Of a DNA stretch of 6,543 bases, positions 1-6,046 are shown piece after piece; within the stretch, counting starts at the first letter, position 1; each line of letters begins with the position of its first letter. Under the pieces are notes generated by a model. That model had not been told where the DNA came from. It saw nothing but the letters and a program-made list of their open reading frames with translations, and searched no databases. Both the position numbers and the translations under genes were made by a program. This DNA comes from JAAYKM01 sp964408155 (GTDB lineage: Bacteria > Desulfobacterota > Syntrophia > Syntrophales > JAAYKM01). The DNA lies in assembly GCA_964408155.1 (NCBI GenBank), contig CAYOYJ010000130.1, positions 1 to 6,543 on the forward strand, written 5' to 3'.

Positions 1-560
1 ATAAAACCGATTTTATTGACTTTTGCGAAGGCGGAAAAGATATCCAGATTCATGAATGGATGGATGATCTGATCGGCGGTGATCTCAGCCGGAGCGGCAA
101 TGTCGAGTTTGATCCTGCGGCTTTCGTAAATGATCTGGCCGTTTTTATCGATTACGCCTGCATACCAGAGTCCCCTATCATTGGCATATTTCTGCAGGTA
201 AGCCGTCGTCAGGGTTTTGTTCTGCCACATCTGGTCGATTTCCTTACCCATATGGACCAGAGCTTTGTTAAGGCGCATCTGCGTGCTGTCCAGGGAATCC
301 GGATTGCCGTGTTGATAAGCCTTGATCAGTTTGTTCAGATTTTCTTCGGCCAAGCTTTGAATCACGCTGACAACGCCAGCTCCCCGGTTTTCAATGAAGT
401 CGGTAATGGTTTTATCGATCCGGCGGATATCCATGATACCCATGACCGTAATCAGACCGATAAAAACCAGACAGACCAGGGCGACCGCCAGGGGCTGCAT
501 GGGGGAACGGTCGCCGGCTGCAGGATGATATTCCCAGATCAGTTTTTTATCGTCTTTCAT
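1..560 (-). CDS. Membrane sensor protein, probable sensor histidine kinase, N-terminal part only
   Basis: The minus strand is open from an ATG at 558-560 to the window edge, giving 186 residues of an N-terminus with no stop. After a charged start (MKDDKKLIWEY), residues about 23-43 form one hydrophobic membrane helix. A probably extracytoplasmic stretch follows. It has a helical part with IQSLAEENLNKL near 67-78, then an LWYAGVIDKNGQIIYESRRIKL segment around 131-152 that resembles the strand core of a PAS/Cache-like sensor fold. One membrane helix followed by a folded sensor segment is typical of bacterial two-component sensor kinases. The kinase core would lie outside the window, so a chemoreceptor or another sensor output is possible. 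The purine-rich AGGCAGG before the ATG is only a fair ribosome binding site. I do not recognise the ligand or a gene name. Confidence 0.72.
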   Translation of the reverse strand, partial: MKDDKKLIWEYHPAAGDRSPMQPLAVALVCLVFIGLITVMGIMDIRRIDKTITDFIENRGAGVVSVIQSLAEENLNKLIKAYQHGNPDSLDSTQMRLNKALVHMGKEIDQMWQNKTLTTAYLQKYANDRGLWYAGVIDKNGQIIYESRRIKLDIAAPAEITADQIIHPFMNLDIFSAFAKVNKIGF

Positions 561-611
561 GCCGCCTGCCTGTATTAAATGTTTCTCCGGATTGGAATCC
601 GTAAGAGAAGC

Positions 612-641
612 AAAATATCATGGGTTCGACATTTTTGTCGA
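612..641 (-). promoter_or_regulatory. Candidate promoter of the sensor gene
   Basis: On the minus strand, TCGACA (plus-strand 636-641) lies 18 bases before TATTTT (612-617). A TGA directly in front of TATTTT gives an extended -10 element. Transcription would start near 605 and leave a leader of about 45 bases before the ATG at 560. The -35 box lies inside the inverted repeat at 625-642, so a protein bound there would be expected to affect this promoter. This is a pattern match only. Confidence 0.35.
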
Positions 642-642
642 A
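625..642. promoter_or_regulatory. Perfect inverted repeat TTCGAC-6-GTCGAA, possible operator
   Basis: The 18 bases TTCGACATTTTTGTCGAA form two perfect 6-base arms around an AT-only centre. That is the usual shape of a binding site for a dimeric repressor or activator. It sits 65-82 bases upstream of the sensor gene start and over its candidate -35 box. As RNA it could form a small hairpin, but no T-run follows on either strand, so a terminator is unlikely. The binding protein is unknown. Confidence 0.45.
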
Positions 643-712
643 TCGTCCGGAGTGAGCGAACAATACTTAACCGGATGAAATAATGAGAGAATGGTTTCGC
701 ACAAAAAAATTG

Positions 713-724
713 TTCGACATTTTT
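713..724. repeat. Second copy of TTCGACATTTTT
   Basis: The 12 bases TTCGACATTTTT recur here exactly as at 625-636, 88 bases away, but the matching right arm is degenerate (TTGTATT in place of TGTCGAA). In addition, ATTGTTCG at 709-716 is the reverse complement of CGAACAAT at 657-664. The region therefore holds several related half-sites in both directions, which would suit a second, weaker operator upstream of the sensor gene. Chance cannot be excluded in such AT-rich DNA. Confidence 0.4.
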
Positions 725-883
725 TGTATTTCCGCCTTACGCCTGAAAAATAATACATACGCAAAATCAACATGTTAAAGATTTAAGCAAGAAGTGGCAT
801 ACTATCTGCAATTAAAAAGCCAAAAGGATAAAATACTCGGCAATAGACAATGGGCATGTTGAGCCGATAAACGATCCAAAACC

Positions 884-950
884 AGGAGGGGTGCAAGGCC
901 CTCCACCCTCTCTAACCAGGGGGAGGCCAAAAACCTCCCCCCTTCCTCCT
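884..950. repeat. Cluster of G/C-rich hairpins with alternative pairings
   Basis: Two strong stem-loops follow each other: GGAGGG (885-890) with CCCTCC (899-904) around an 8-base loop, and GGGGGAGG (919-926) with CCTCCCCC (934-941) around a 7-base loop. A competing outer stem can form between AGGAGG (884-889) and CCTCCT (945-950), which would exclude the first hairpin but keep the second. Neither hairpin is followed by a clean T-run on either strand, so a standard intrinsic terminator is not clear. It may be a terminator-like leader of the lost ade gene, a dispersed palindromic repeat, or a relic. No adjacent ORF starts from it. Confidence 0.5.
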
Positions 951-1180
951 TTAAAAGGCTCCTTTTCTTCTCCAAATCAGTACAGTTTTTGTTTCAGGGG
1001 TTCTTGATGGATTGCGTGGCATAGTGATTGTGTTGTCGTTAATAATCACCGGCAGGAATAGCCTGTTGTCCTGTCACCGTTGACCGAAAAAACTGGAAAA
1101 TAGCCGTTTATACAAGTCAAATGGTTCATATCATCACCGCTGGTTGTCGTCAATCGTGATTTCAAAGCCGATTCTCCCAA
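951..1180. other. Region with no recognisable gene
   Basis: No frame on either strand gives a protein I recognise. One plus-strand frame is open from about 1044 to a stop near 1157 without a convincing start or ribosome binding site. The lost promoter and first codons of the ade pseudogene that follows may have been here. TTGACC at 1080-1085 and TTATAC at 1108-1113 resemble promoter boxes but stand 22 bases apart, which is too far. Confidence 0.5.
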
Positions 1181-1725
1181 ATGATGCCTCAGAAAATCGA
1201 TTCTTACAAATCCGATTGTACCTGCTTAAAGCAGACAATCCAAGAGGATGAAACGATCAGAGATGACGGCTGCCTCCTGCCCGGTTTGATAGACGCCCAT
1301 ATCCACGTTTGCTTGTGCCGCCATCCGGCGGTGCGTTACGGTACCGTAGCTGTAGTGTCGGATATACATGAAATCGCCAATGTTCCCGGCGTAGCGGGTG
1401 TCGATTACATGATCGAGGATGGGGGAGGCGTTGACCCCATCAATTCTGTTTTGGCGCACGCTCCTGTGTGCCTGCGTCAACCCGGTTCTCCACTGCGGAA
1501 TCGAGGTCGGGCTGTTACGTGCCGGCGACGATGTGGATGTACTTAGAGAGGCATGTCGGCGGAAGGCGATGAGGAGCTCATGAGCGATTAAGCCGGAAGG
1601 CACGGGCCTTGGGCGGCACCCCGGATGCGCCCTTGATGTCCCTCCCGCTGATTCCCCACTGGAAATTGAGTGATCGCGGTCTGTTAGATGGGAATCACTT
1701 TGAATTTGTTTCGCCGTTTGCCTGA
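1181..1725 (+). pseudogene. ade: Adenine deaminase pseudogene, frameshifted and internally deleted
   Basis: Intact adenine deaminase is a metal-dependent amidohydrolase of nearly 600 residues that converts adenine to hypoxanthine. Four pieces of one remain. In the frame of 1181, LLPGLIDAHIHV (from 1274) carries the HxH metal motif, and GTVAVVSDIHEIANVPGVAGVDYMIEDG follows. Near 1462 the frame shifts and SCVPASTRF continues the family's APSCVPAT motif. A third frame gives GLLRAGDDVDVLREA from about 1509. The second frame returns for ELMSD and a stop at 1589. From 1591 another frame reads through ARALGGTPDAPLMSLPLIP and then the tail HWKLSDRGLLDG to a TGA at 1723, matching the family's C-terminal ending. 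About 180 codons' worth of DNA is left, so most of the catalytic middle is gone, and residues after HIHV (family ESSM...) are also missing. No functional product is expected. The original start codon cannot be placed. Confidence 0.85.
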
Positions 1726-1745
1726 AGGTTTTAACCGCCTTTCAG
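1722..1745. terminator. Weak hairpin between convergent ade remnant and radA
   Basis: CTGAAGG (1722-1728) can pair with CCTTTCAG (1738-1745), with one bulged T and a 9-base loop. It overlaps the stop codon of the ade remnant and abuts the radA stop, where a shared terminator would be expected. It lacks a T-run on either side, so intrinsic termination is doubtful. Confidence 0.25.
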
Positions 1746-3104
1746 CTAAAAGAGGTGTTCCATTAACTGTTTGAGGTTACGGATGGGGAACAGCTTTATC
1801 TTCTGAGAAGAAGGCAAGGCGTCTTTCTGTCCCTTGGGTAAAATACAGCGGTTAAATCCCATGCGGGCCGCTTCTTTTACCCGCTCTTCGATCTGTGCAA
1901 CGCGCCGGATCTCTCCCGTCAAGCCCACTTCGCCCAGAACGATGGTGTGCGGATCGATCGGCCGGTCCAGAAAACTGGACAGAATGGCCGAAACCACCCC
2001 CAGATCGACGGCGGGTTCATCAACCTTGATGCCGCCGGCGACATTGATAAAGATGTCGTGACCGCAGATGTTTTTCCCCCAGACCTTGTCCATGACGGAT
2101 GTGAGTAGAGAAACGCGGTTATGGTCGACGCCGATGGCGGTTCTACGGGGTGTGCCGAAGAGGTTGGTGCCGACCAGACCCTGGACTTCAATGAGAATCG
2201 GTCGGGTCCCTTCGATGCTGGGCACGACGACCGAACCGACCGTGCCCTCCGGTCTTTCATTAAGAAAAAAAGAAGAGGGGTTTGCCACTTCTTTCAAACC
2301 ACTGTCGCCCATTTCGAAAACGCCGACCTCGTTGGTCGGACCGTAGCGATTTTTGATCGCCCGGACGATGCGGTAGGGATGACCTGAATCGCCTTCAAAG
2401 TACAGGACCGTATCAACCATATGCTCCAGAATTTTAGGTCCGGCGATGGCGCCGTCTTTGGTGACATGACCGATGATGAAAACGGGGACTCCGGTTTTTT
2501 TGGCGAGGAGTACGAACTGCTGCGCCCCTTCCCGAACCTGGCCGACGCTGCCGGGCGCGGAAGACAGACTGGCGGAATAGGTCGTCTGGATGGAATCCAC
2601 GACAAGGATGCTTGGTTTAACCTCACGGAAATGCTGCATAATTTTCTCAATGGATATTTCCGTGAGAACCAGCAGATTGCCGGACAGGGCGCCGATCCGC
2701 TGTCCCCGCAGACGGATCTGCTTGGCTGATTCTTCGCCCGAGACGTAGAGGACTTTATTCCCCCGGACGGCCAGATGCCGGAGGATCTGCAGAAGCAGGG
2801 TTGATTTGCCGATGCCGGGTTCGCCGCCGACCAGGATGACGGACCCGCCGACGACGCCGCCGCCCAGGACCCGGTCCACTTCGTCGATTCCTGTTACGAT
2901 CCGGTCCCCTTCTTCCGCCGCGATTTCGTCGATAGGCAGGGGGGGAGCGTTGAACGACAGGTCCGCTTCCTTTCCCGAGACAGGCGCCGGTTCTTCTTCC
3001 TCGACGAAGCGGTTCCAGGCGTCGCAGACAGGGCATTTCCCCAGCCACTTCGGGGACTGGTAGCCGCATTCCTGGCAGAAAAAGGCGGTTTTGATCGGTT
3101 TCAT
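1746..3104 (-). CDS. radA: DNA repair protein RadA (Sms)
   Basis: RadA is a cytosolic RecA-like ATPase that helps process recombination intermediates by driving branch migration alongside RecA. The 452-residue protein has the normal family length and order. A four-cysteine zinc finger (C10, C13, C24, C27) comes first. The RecA-like core follows, with Walker A GGEPGIGKST at 93-102, SGEES at 122-126, Walker B SILVVDS at 165-171 and HVTKDG at 213-218. The RadA signature KNRYG is at 251-255. A C-terminal Lon-protease-like domain covers about 285-452 and is structural rather than proteolytic in this family. The ATG at 3104 has GGAG eight bases upstream. The gene stands alone, divergent from serC and convergent with the ade remnant. 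Nothing suggests damage. Confidence 0.97.
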   Translation of the reverse strand: MKPIKTAFFCQECGYQSPKWLGKCPVCDAWNRFVEEEEPAPVSGKEADLSFNAPPLPIDEIAAEEGDRIVTGIDEVDRVLGGGVVGGSVILVGGEPGIGKSTLLLQILRHLAVRGNKVLYVSGEESAKQIRLRGQRIGALSGNLLVLTEISIEKIMQHFREVKPSILVVDSIQTTYSASLSSAPGSVGQVREGAQQFVLLAKKTGVPVFIIGHVTKDGAIAGPKILEHMVDTVLYFEGDSGHPYRIVRAIKNRYGPTNEVGVFEMGDSGLKEVANPSSFFLNERPEGTVGSVVVPSIEGTRPILIEVQGLVGTNLFGTPRRTAIGVDHNRVSLLTSVMDKVWGKNICGHDIFINVAGGIKVDEPAVDLGVVSAILSSFLDRPIDPHTIVLGEVGLTGEIRRVAQIEERVKEAARMGFNRCILPKGQKDALPSSQKIKLFPIRNLKQLMEHLF

Positions 3105-3150
3105 TTGCGGATCTCCACAGAGAAGGGAATTTGTTTTCTAACAGGGCGAT

Positions 3151-3179
3151 AACATACGTTTTTAAGCGGGAGGAGTCAA
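3151..3179 (-). promoter_or_regulatory. Candidate sigma70 promoter of radA
   Basis: On the minus strand, TTGACT (plus-strand 3174-3179) and TATGTT (3151-3156) are separated by exactly 17 bases. Transcription would start near 3144 and give a leader of about 40 bases carrying the GGAG ribosome binding site at 3113-3116. It is one base off consensus at -35 and two at -10. Confidence 0.6.
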
Positions 3180-3192
3180 CCCGAAAAAGGCG

Positions 3193-3208
3193 CTCAAAAT
3201 TTCTTGAG
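3193..3208. promoter_or_regulatory. Inverted repeat CTCAA-6-TTGAG overlapping the serC -35 box
   Basis: CTCAAAATTTCTTGAG has perfect 5-base arms around a 6-base centre. Its right arm overlaps the candidate -35 box (TTGAGT) of the serC promoter, a position from which a bound protein could repress serC. The arms are short, so the match may be chance. The regulator is unknown. Confidence 0.3.
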
Positions 3209-3232
3209 TAATCATTACTTTACTGGTATAAA
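3204..3232 (+). promoter_or_regulatory. Candidate sigma70 promoter of the serC-serA-purA operon
   Basis: TTGAGT (3204-3209) and TATAAA (3227-3232) stand 17 bases apart, so transcription should start near 3239. That leaves about 34 bases of leader before the ATG at 3273. It runs divergently from the radA promoter, with about 24 bases between the two -35 boxes. The promoter lies inside the upstream extension of the serC reading frame, which argues that translation starts after it. Confidence 0.65.
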
Positions 3233-3272
3233 GGCCCGCTGTTTTAAACTAAAGAATGGAGTGTGCAGAAGT

Positions 3273-4400
3273 ATGGGTAATCCGAATTTTAGTTCCGGGC
3301 CCTGCAGTAAAAGGCCCCAGTGGTCTCTCGATGCCTTGAAGGGCGCTGCGGTAGGTCGTTCCCACCGGTCGAACCTGGGCAAAGAGAAACTGGCAAAAGC
3401 AATCGAAGAAACGAAAGCCGTACTGGGAATTCCCGAGAGTTATCTCGTGGGCATTCTTCCCGGTTCAGATACAGGAGCGTTTGAAGGGGCGATGTGGACT
3501 CTGCTTGGCCCCAAAGCAGTGTCGGTTCTGGTGTGGGAAAGCTTCAGCGAGGGCTGGGCGACCGACATCAATAAACAGTTGAAATTGAATGCCACGGTCC
3601 TGAAGGCGGATTACGGTAAGATTCCCGATCTGAAGGCTGTCGATTGGACGAACGACGTCGTTTTCGTCGCCAACGGAACCACCAGCGGTGTAAAGGTTCC
3701 CAATTGGGACTGGATTCCCGACAACCGGGAAGGCCTGACCCTGTGCGACGCCACCAGTGCCGTTTTTGCCATGCATATAGACTGGTCAAAGATCGACGTA
3801 CTGACGTTTTCCTGGCAGAAATGCCTGGGCGGTGAAGGCGCCCATGGCATCCTGATATTGAGCCCACGGGCCTGCGATCGGATTGCCGCCTATGATCCCC
3901 CTTGGCCTATGCCGAAGATTTTTCGCATGAAAAAGGGCGGCAAGGTGGACCAAGCCATTTTTGAAGGCGATACGATCAACACCCCCTCGATGCTCTGCGT
4001 CGAAGACTATCTTGATGCCCTCCAGTGGGCGAAAAATATCGGCCTGGAAGGGTTAATTGCCAGAAGTAACAGTAACTTGAAGGTTGTTGAGGAATGGGTG
4101 GCAAAAAACGATTGGGTGGAGTTTTTAGCGGAATCCAAGGATATCCGCTCCAATACATCAGTTTGTCTCATGGTGAAGGATCCTAAGGTTAACAGTCTTT
4201 CCAAGGACGATCAGGCCAAGTTCCTGAAGGGGATTGCCGGCGATCTCGCGAAAAAGCAGATCGCCTACGATGTCAATTCCTACAAGGACGCCCCGGCCGG
4301 TTATCGTTTCTGGTGCGGACCGACCATCGAACCCGAAGATTTGAAGGTCGCTCTGGCGGAAATGGAAAAGATTTTCCGGGAAAAGGTTGCAGCGTTATAA
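3273..4400 (+). CDS. serC: Phosphoserine aminotransferase, Methanosarcina/alphaproteobacterial type
   Basis: This PLP enzyme transaminates 3-phosphohydroxypyruvate with glutamate to O-phosphoserine, the second step of serine synthesis. From the ATG at 3273 it has 375 residues. The opening NPNFSSGPCSKRPQW, then GRSHRS near 28-33 and ILPGSDTGAFEGAMWTLLG near 61-79, fit the divergent phosphoserine aminotransferase branch (TIGR01365) known from Methanosarcina and alphaproteobacteria, rather than E. coli SerC. PLP contacts are visible: D159 in CDATSAVF and the likely Schiff-base lysine K183 in SWQKCLGGEGAHG. FEGDTINTPSMLCVEDY near 230-250 is also typical. The frame is open upstream to a TTG at 3204, but that codon lies in the promoter, so I prefer the ATG, which has GGAG 11 bases ahead. 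This spacing is rather long. It is 40 bases from serA, which makes its substrate. Confidence 0.93.
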   Translation: MGNPNFSSGPCSKRPQWSLDALKGAAVGRSHRSNLGKEKLAKAIEETKAVLGIPESYLVGILPGSDTGAFEGAMWTLLGPKAVSVLVWESFSEGWATDINKQLKLNATVLKADYGKIPDLKAVDWTNDVVFVANGTTSGVKVPNWDWIPDNREGLTLCDATSAVFAMHIDWSKIDVLTFSWQKCLGGEGAHGILILSPRACDRIAAYDPPWPMPKIFRMKKGGKVDQAIFEGDTINTPSMLCVEDYLDALQWAKNIGLEGLIARSNSNLKVVEEWVAKNDWVEFLAESKDIRSNTSVCLMVKDPKVNSLSKDDQAKFLKGIAGDLAKKQIAYDVNSYKDAPAGYRFWCGPTIEPEDLKVALAEMEKIFREKVAAL

Positions 4401-4440
4401 CCACAAAACAGCCTGCATTCACAATGGGAGGAATATAATC

Positions 4441-6024
4441 ATGAAAAAGGTACTGATCAGTGACAGCATGTCCAATGAGGCTGTCGAGGTATTCAAAAGA
4501 GCGGAAGGCATCGAAGTCGATGTCATTACCAATCTGACCCCGGACGAGCTCAAGGGGGTCATTAAGGAATACGATGGTTTGGCCGTCCGCAGTGCAACAA
4601 AGGTAACGAAAGAAATCCTGGAGTGTGCCTCGAATTTGAAGGTGATCGGTCGGGCCGGCGCGGGTCTCGACAATGTGGACATCAACGAGGCGAGTAAGCG
4701 GGGGATCGTCGTCATGAATACCCCCGGCGGGAACACCATCACCACGGCGGAGCACGCCCTGTCCATGATGATGTCCATGGCGCGAAAAATTCCCCAGGCA
4801 ACGGCAACCATGAAAGCCGGAAAGTGGGAAAAGAACAAATTCATGGGCAATGAACTCTGCAACAAGACCCTGGGTATCGTTGGGATCGGCCGGATCGGCG
4901 GCGTGGTGGCCGACCGGGCTCAGGGGCTGAAGATGAACGTCCTGGCCTATGATCCCTTCATTTCCCCCGAGGCGGCGGCTGAGGCGGGAATCAGTCTGGT
5001 GCCGCTGGATGAACTGCTGGAGAAGTCGGATTTTATTTCCATCCACAGTCCCATGACCAAGGAAACGAAATATATGATCAACGCCGAGGCCTTTGCGAAG
5101 ATGAAAAAAGGCGTTTTCATCATAAACTGCGCCCGCGGCGGGATCGTCAGCGAAAAAGACCTTTATGATGCGATCGTTTCCGGCAAGGTTGCCGGGGCTG
5201 CTCTCGATGTTTTCGAGGAAGAACCGACTAAGAATCAGGAGTTGATAGCTCTGGATCAGGTCATTGCCACACCGCATTTGGGCGCCTCGACGGACGAAGC
5301 GCAGGTCAGCGTGGCGATTGCAGTGGCCGAGCAGATGGTTGATTATCTGATCAAGGGAGAAATCCGCAATGCGTTCAATTTTCCCTCGGTCAGTGCCGAA
5401 CTCATGTCTGTCCTGGGCCCCTACATCTCCCTGGGCGAGCAGTTGGGTAAGTTCCAGGCGCAGATGGTGACGGGGGCGATCCACCAAGTCGATATTGAAT
5501 ACAGCGGAGAAATCACGAATTACGACGTGGCGCCGATTACCATATCGCTGTTGAAGGGTCTTTTGAAGCCCATTCTGAACGAAGACGTCAATGATATCAA
5601 CGCACCGATCATCGCAAAAGAGCGTGGCATCCGTGTGGTTGAATCCAAGAGCAGCAAGATCGAGGATTATGCGACACTGATCACTTTGAAGTTGAAGACG
5701 GCGACCGAAACGAGTTTCACCGCCGGCACCATCTTCGGACGGAAAGATCTGCGTATCGTTCGGGTGAATAAGTTCACCCTGGATGTCATTCCGGAAGGCC
5801 ACATGCTGGTCCTTTCCAATCAGGACAAGCCCGGTGTGGTAGGCAATATCGGAACCATTCTCGGACAGAATAATATCAACATTGCGCGGCTGCACCTAAG
5901 CCGCGAACTGGTCGATCAGCAGGCGCTCGTCGTCTTGAGTACCGACAGTACGGTCAGTGAGGAAATATTGACGAAACTCCGTAGCTTACCCCATGTGATT
6001 GCGGTGACCTATCTGGAAATGTAG
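4441..6024 (+). CDS. serA: D-3-phosphoglycerate dehydrogenase
   Basis: SerA oxidises 3-phosphoglycerate to 3-phosphohydroxypyruvate with NAD, the entry step to serine, in the cytosol. From the ATG at 4441 it has 527 residues, the length of the long SerA form (as in Bacillus and Mycobacterium). The NAD-binding GxGxxG is at 148-153 (GIGRIG), with D171 placed to bind the NAD ribose. The catalytic set is R232 in NCARGG, E261 in DVFEEEP and H279 in TPHLGAST, matching the spacing of the mycobacterial enzyme. An intervening allosteric (ASB) domain spans about 320-450, and a C-terminal ACT domain about 455-527 has DKPGVVGNIGTILG. ACT domains of this kind often bind serine for feedback inhibition, though that cannot be read from sequence alone. 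GGGAGG stands nine bases before the ATG. The longer frame from 4387 overlaps serC and lacks such a site. Confidence 0.97.
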   Translation: MKKVLISDSMSNEAVEVFKRAEGIEVDVITNLTPDELKGVIKEYDGLAVRSATKVTKEILECASNLKVIGRAGAGLDNVDINEASKRGIVVMNTPGGNTITTAEHALSMMMSMARKIPQATATMKAGKWEKNKFMGNELCNKTLGIVGIGRIGGVVADRAQGLKMNVLAYDPFISPEAAAEAGISLVPLDELLEKSDFISIHSPMTKETKYMINAEAFAKMKKGVFIINCARGGIVSEKDLYDAIVSGKVAGAALDVFEEEPTKNQELIALDQVIATPHLGASTDEAQVSVAIAVAEQMVDYLIKGEIRNAFNFPSVSAELMSVLGPYISLGEQLGKFQAQMVTGAIHQVDIEYSGEITNYDVAPITISLLKGLLKPILNEDVNDINAPIIAKERGIRVVESKSSKIEDYATLITLKLKTATETSFTAGTIFGRKDLRIVRVNKFTLDVIPEGHMLVLSNQDKPGVVGNIGTILGQNNINIARLHLSRELVDQQALVVLSTDSTVSEEILTKLRSLPHVIAVTYLEM

Positions 6025-6046
6025 TCGTCGGAACGGGAGAGTCATC

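Noticed and set aside
60..578. A 172-residue plus-strand frame at the left end
   Set aside because: It is antisense to the sensor protein, whose minus-strand frame has a start, a membrane helix and a sensible sensor segment. The plus frame has no recognisable features.
884..950. CRISPR array or riboswitch
   Set aside because: There are no regularly spaced direct repeats with spacers, and the structure does not match a purine or other riboswitch core that I can recognise. Only stacked hairpins are visible.
1080..1113. TTGACC and TTATAC as a promoter for ade
   Set aside because: The spacing is 22 bases, too long for a sigma70 promoter.
951..1180. Insertion sequence or transposase remnant explaining the ade damage
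   Set aside because: No transposase-like peptide, terminal inverted repeats or target duplication were seen in any frame around the remnant.
1226..1603. A 125-residue minus-strand frame
   Set aside because: It is antisense to the ade remnant, whose plus-strand pieces match known family motifs in order.
3204..3272. Upstream TTG start for serC adding 23 residues
   Set aside because: The extension overlaps a good promoter, has no ribosome binding site, and precedes the family's usual opening residues NPNFSSGP.
4273..5895. A 540-residue open frame on the minus strand opposite serA
   Set aside because: It lies almost wholly antisense to a clearly real serA with all catalytic motifs. Its translation is rich in D, H, R and G, has no recognisable domain, and looks like a shadow of serA codon use.
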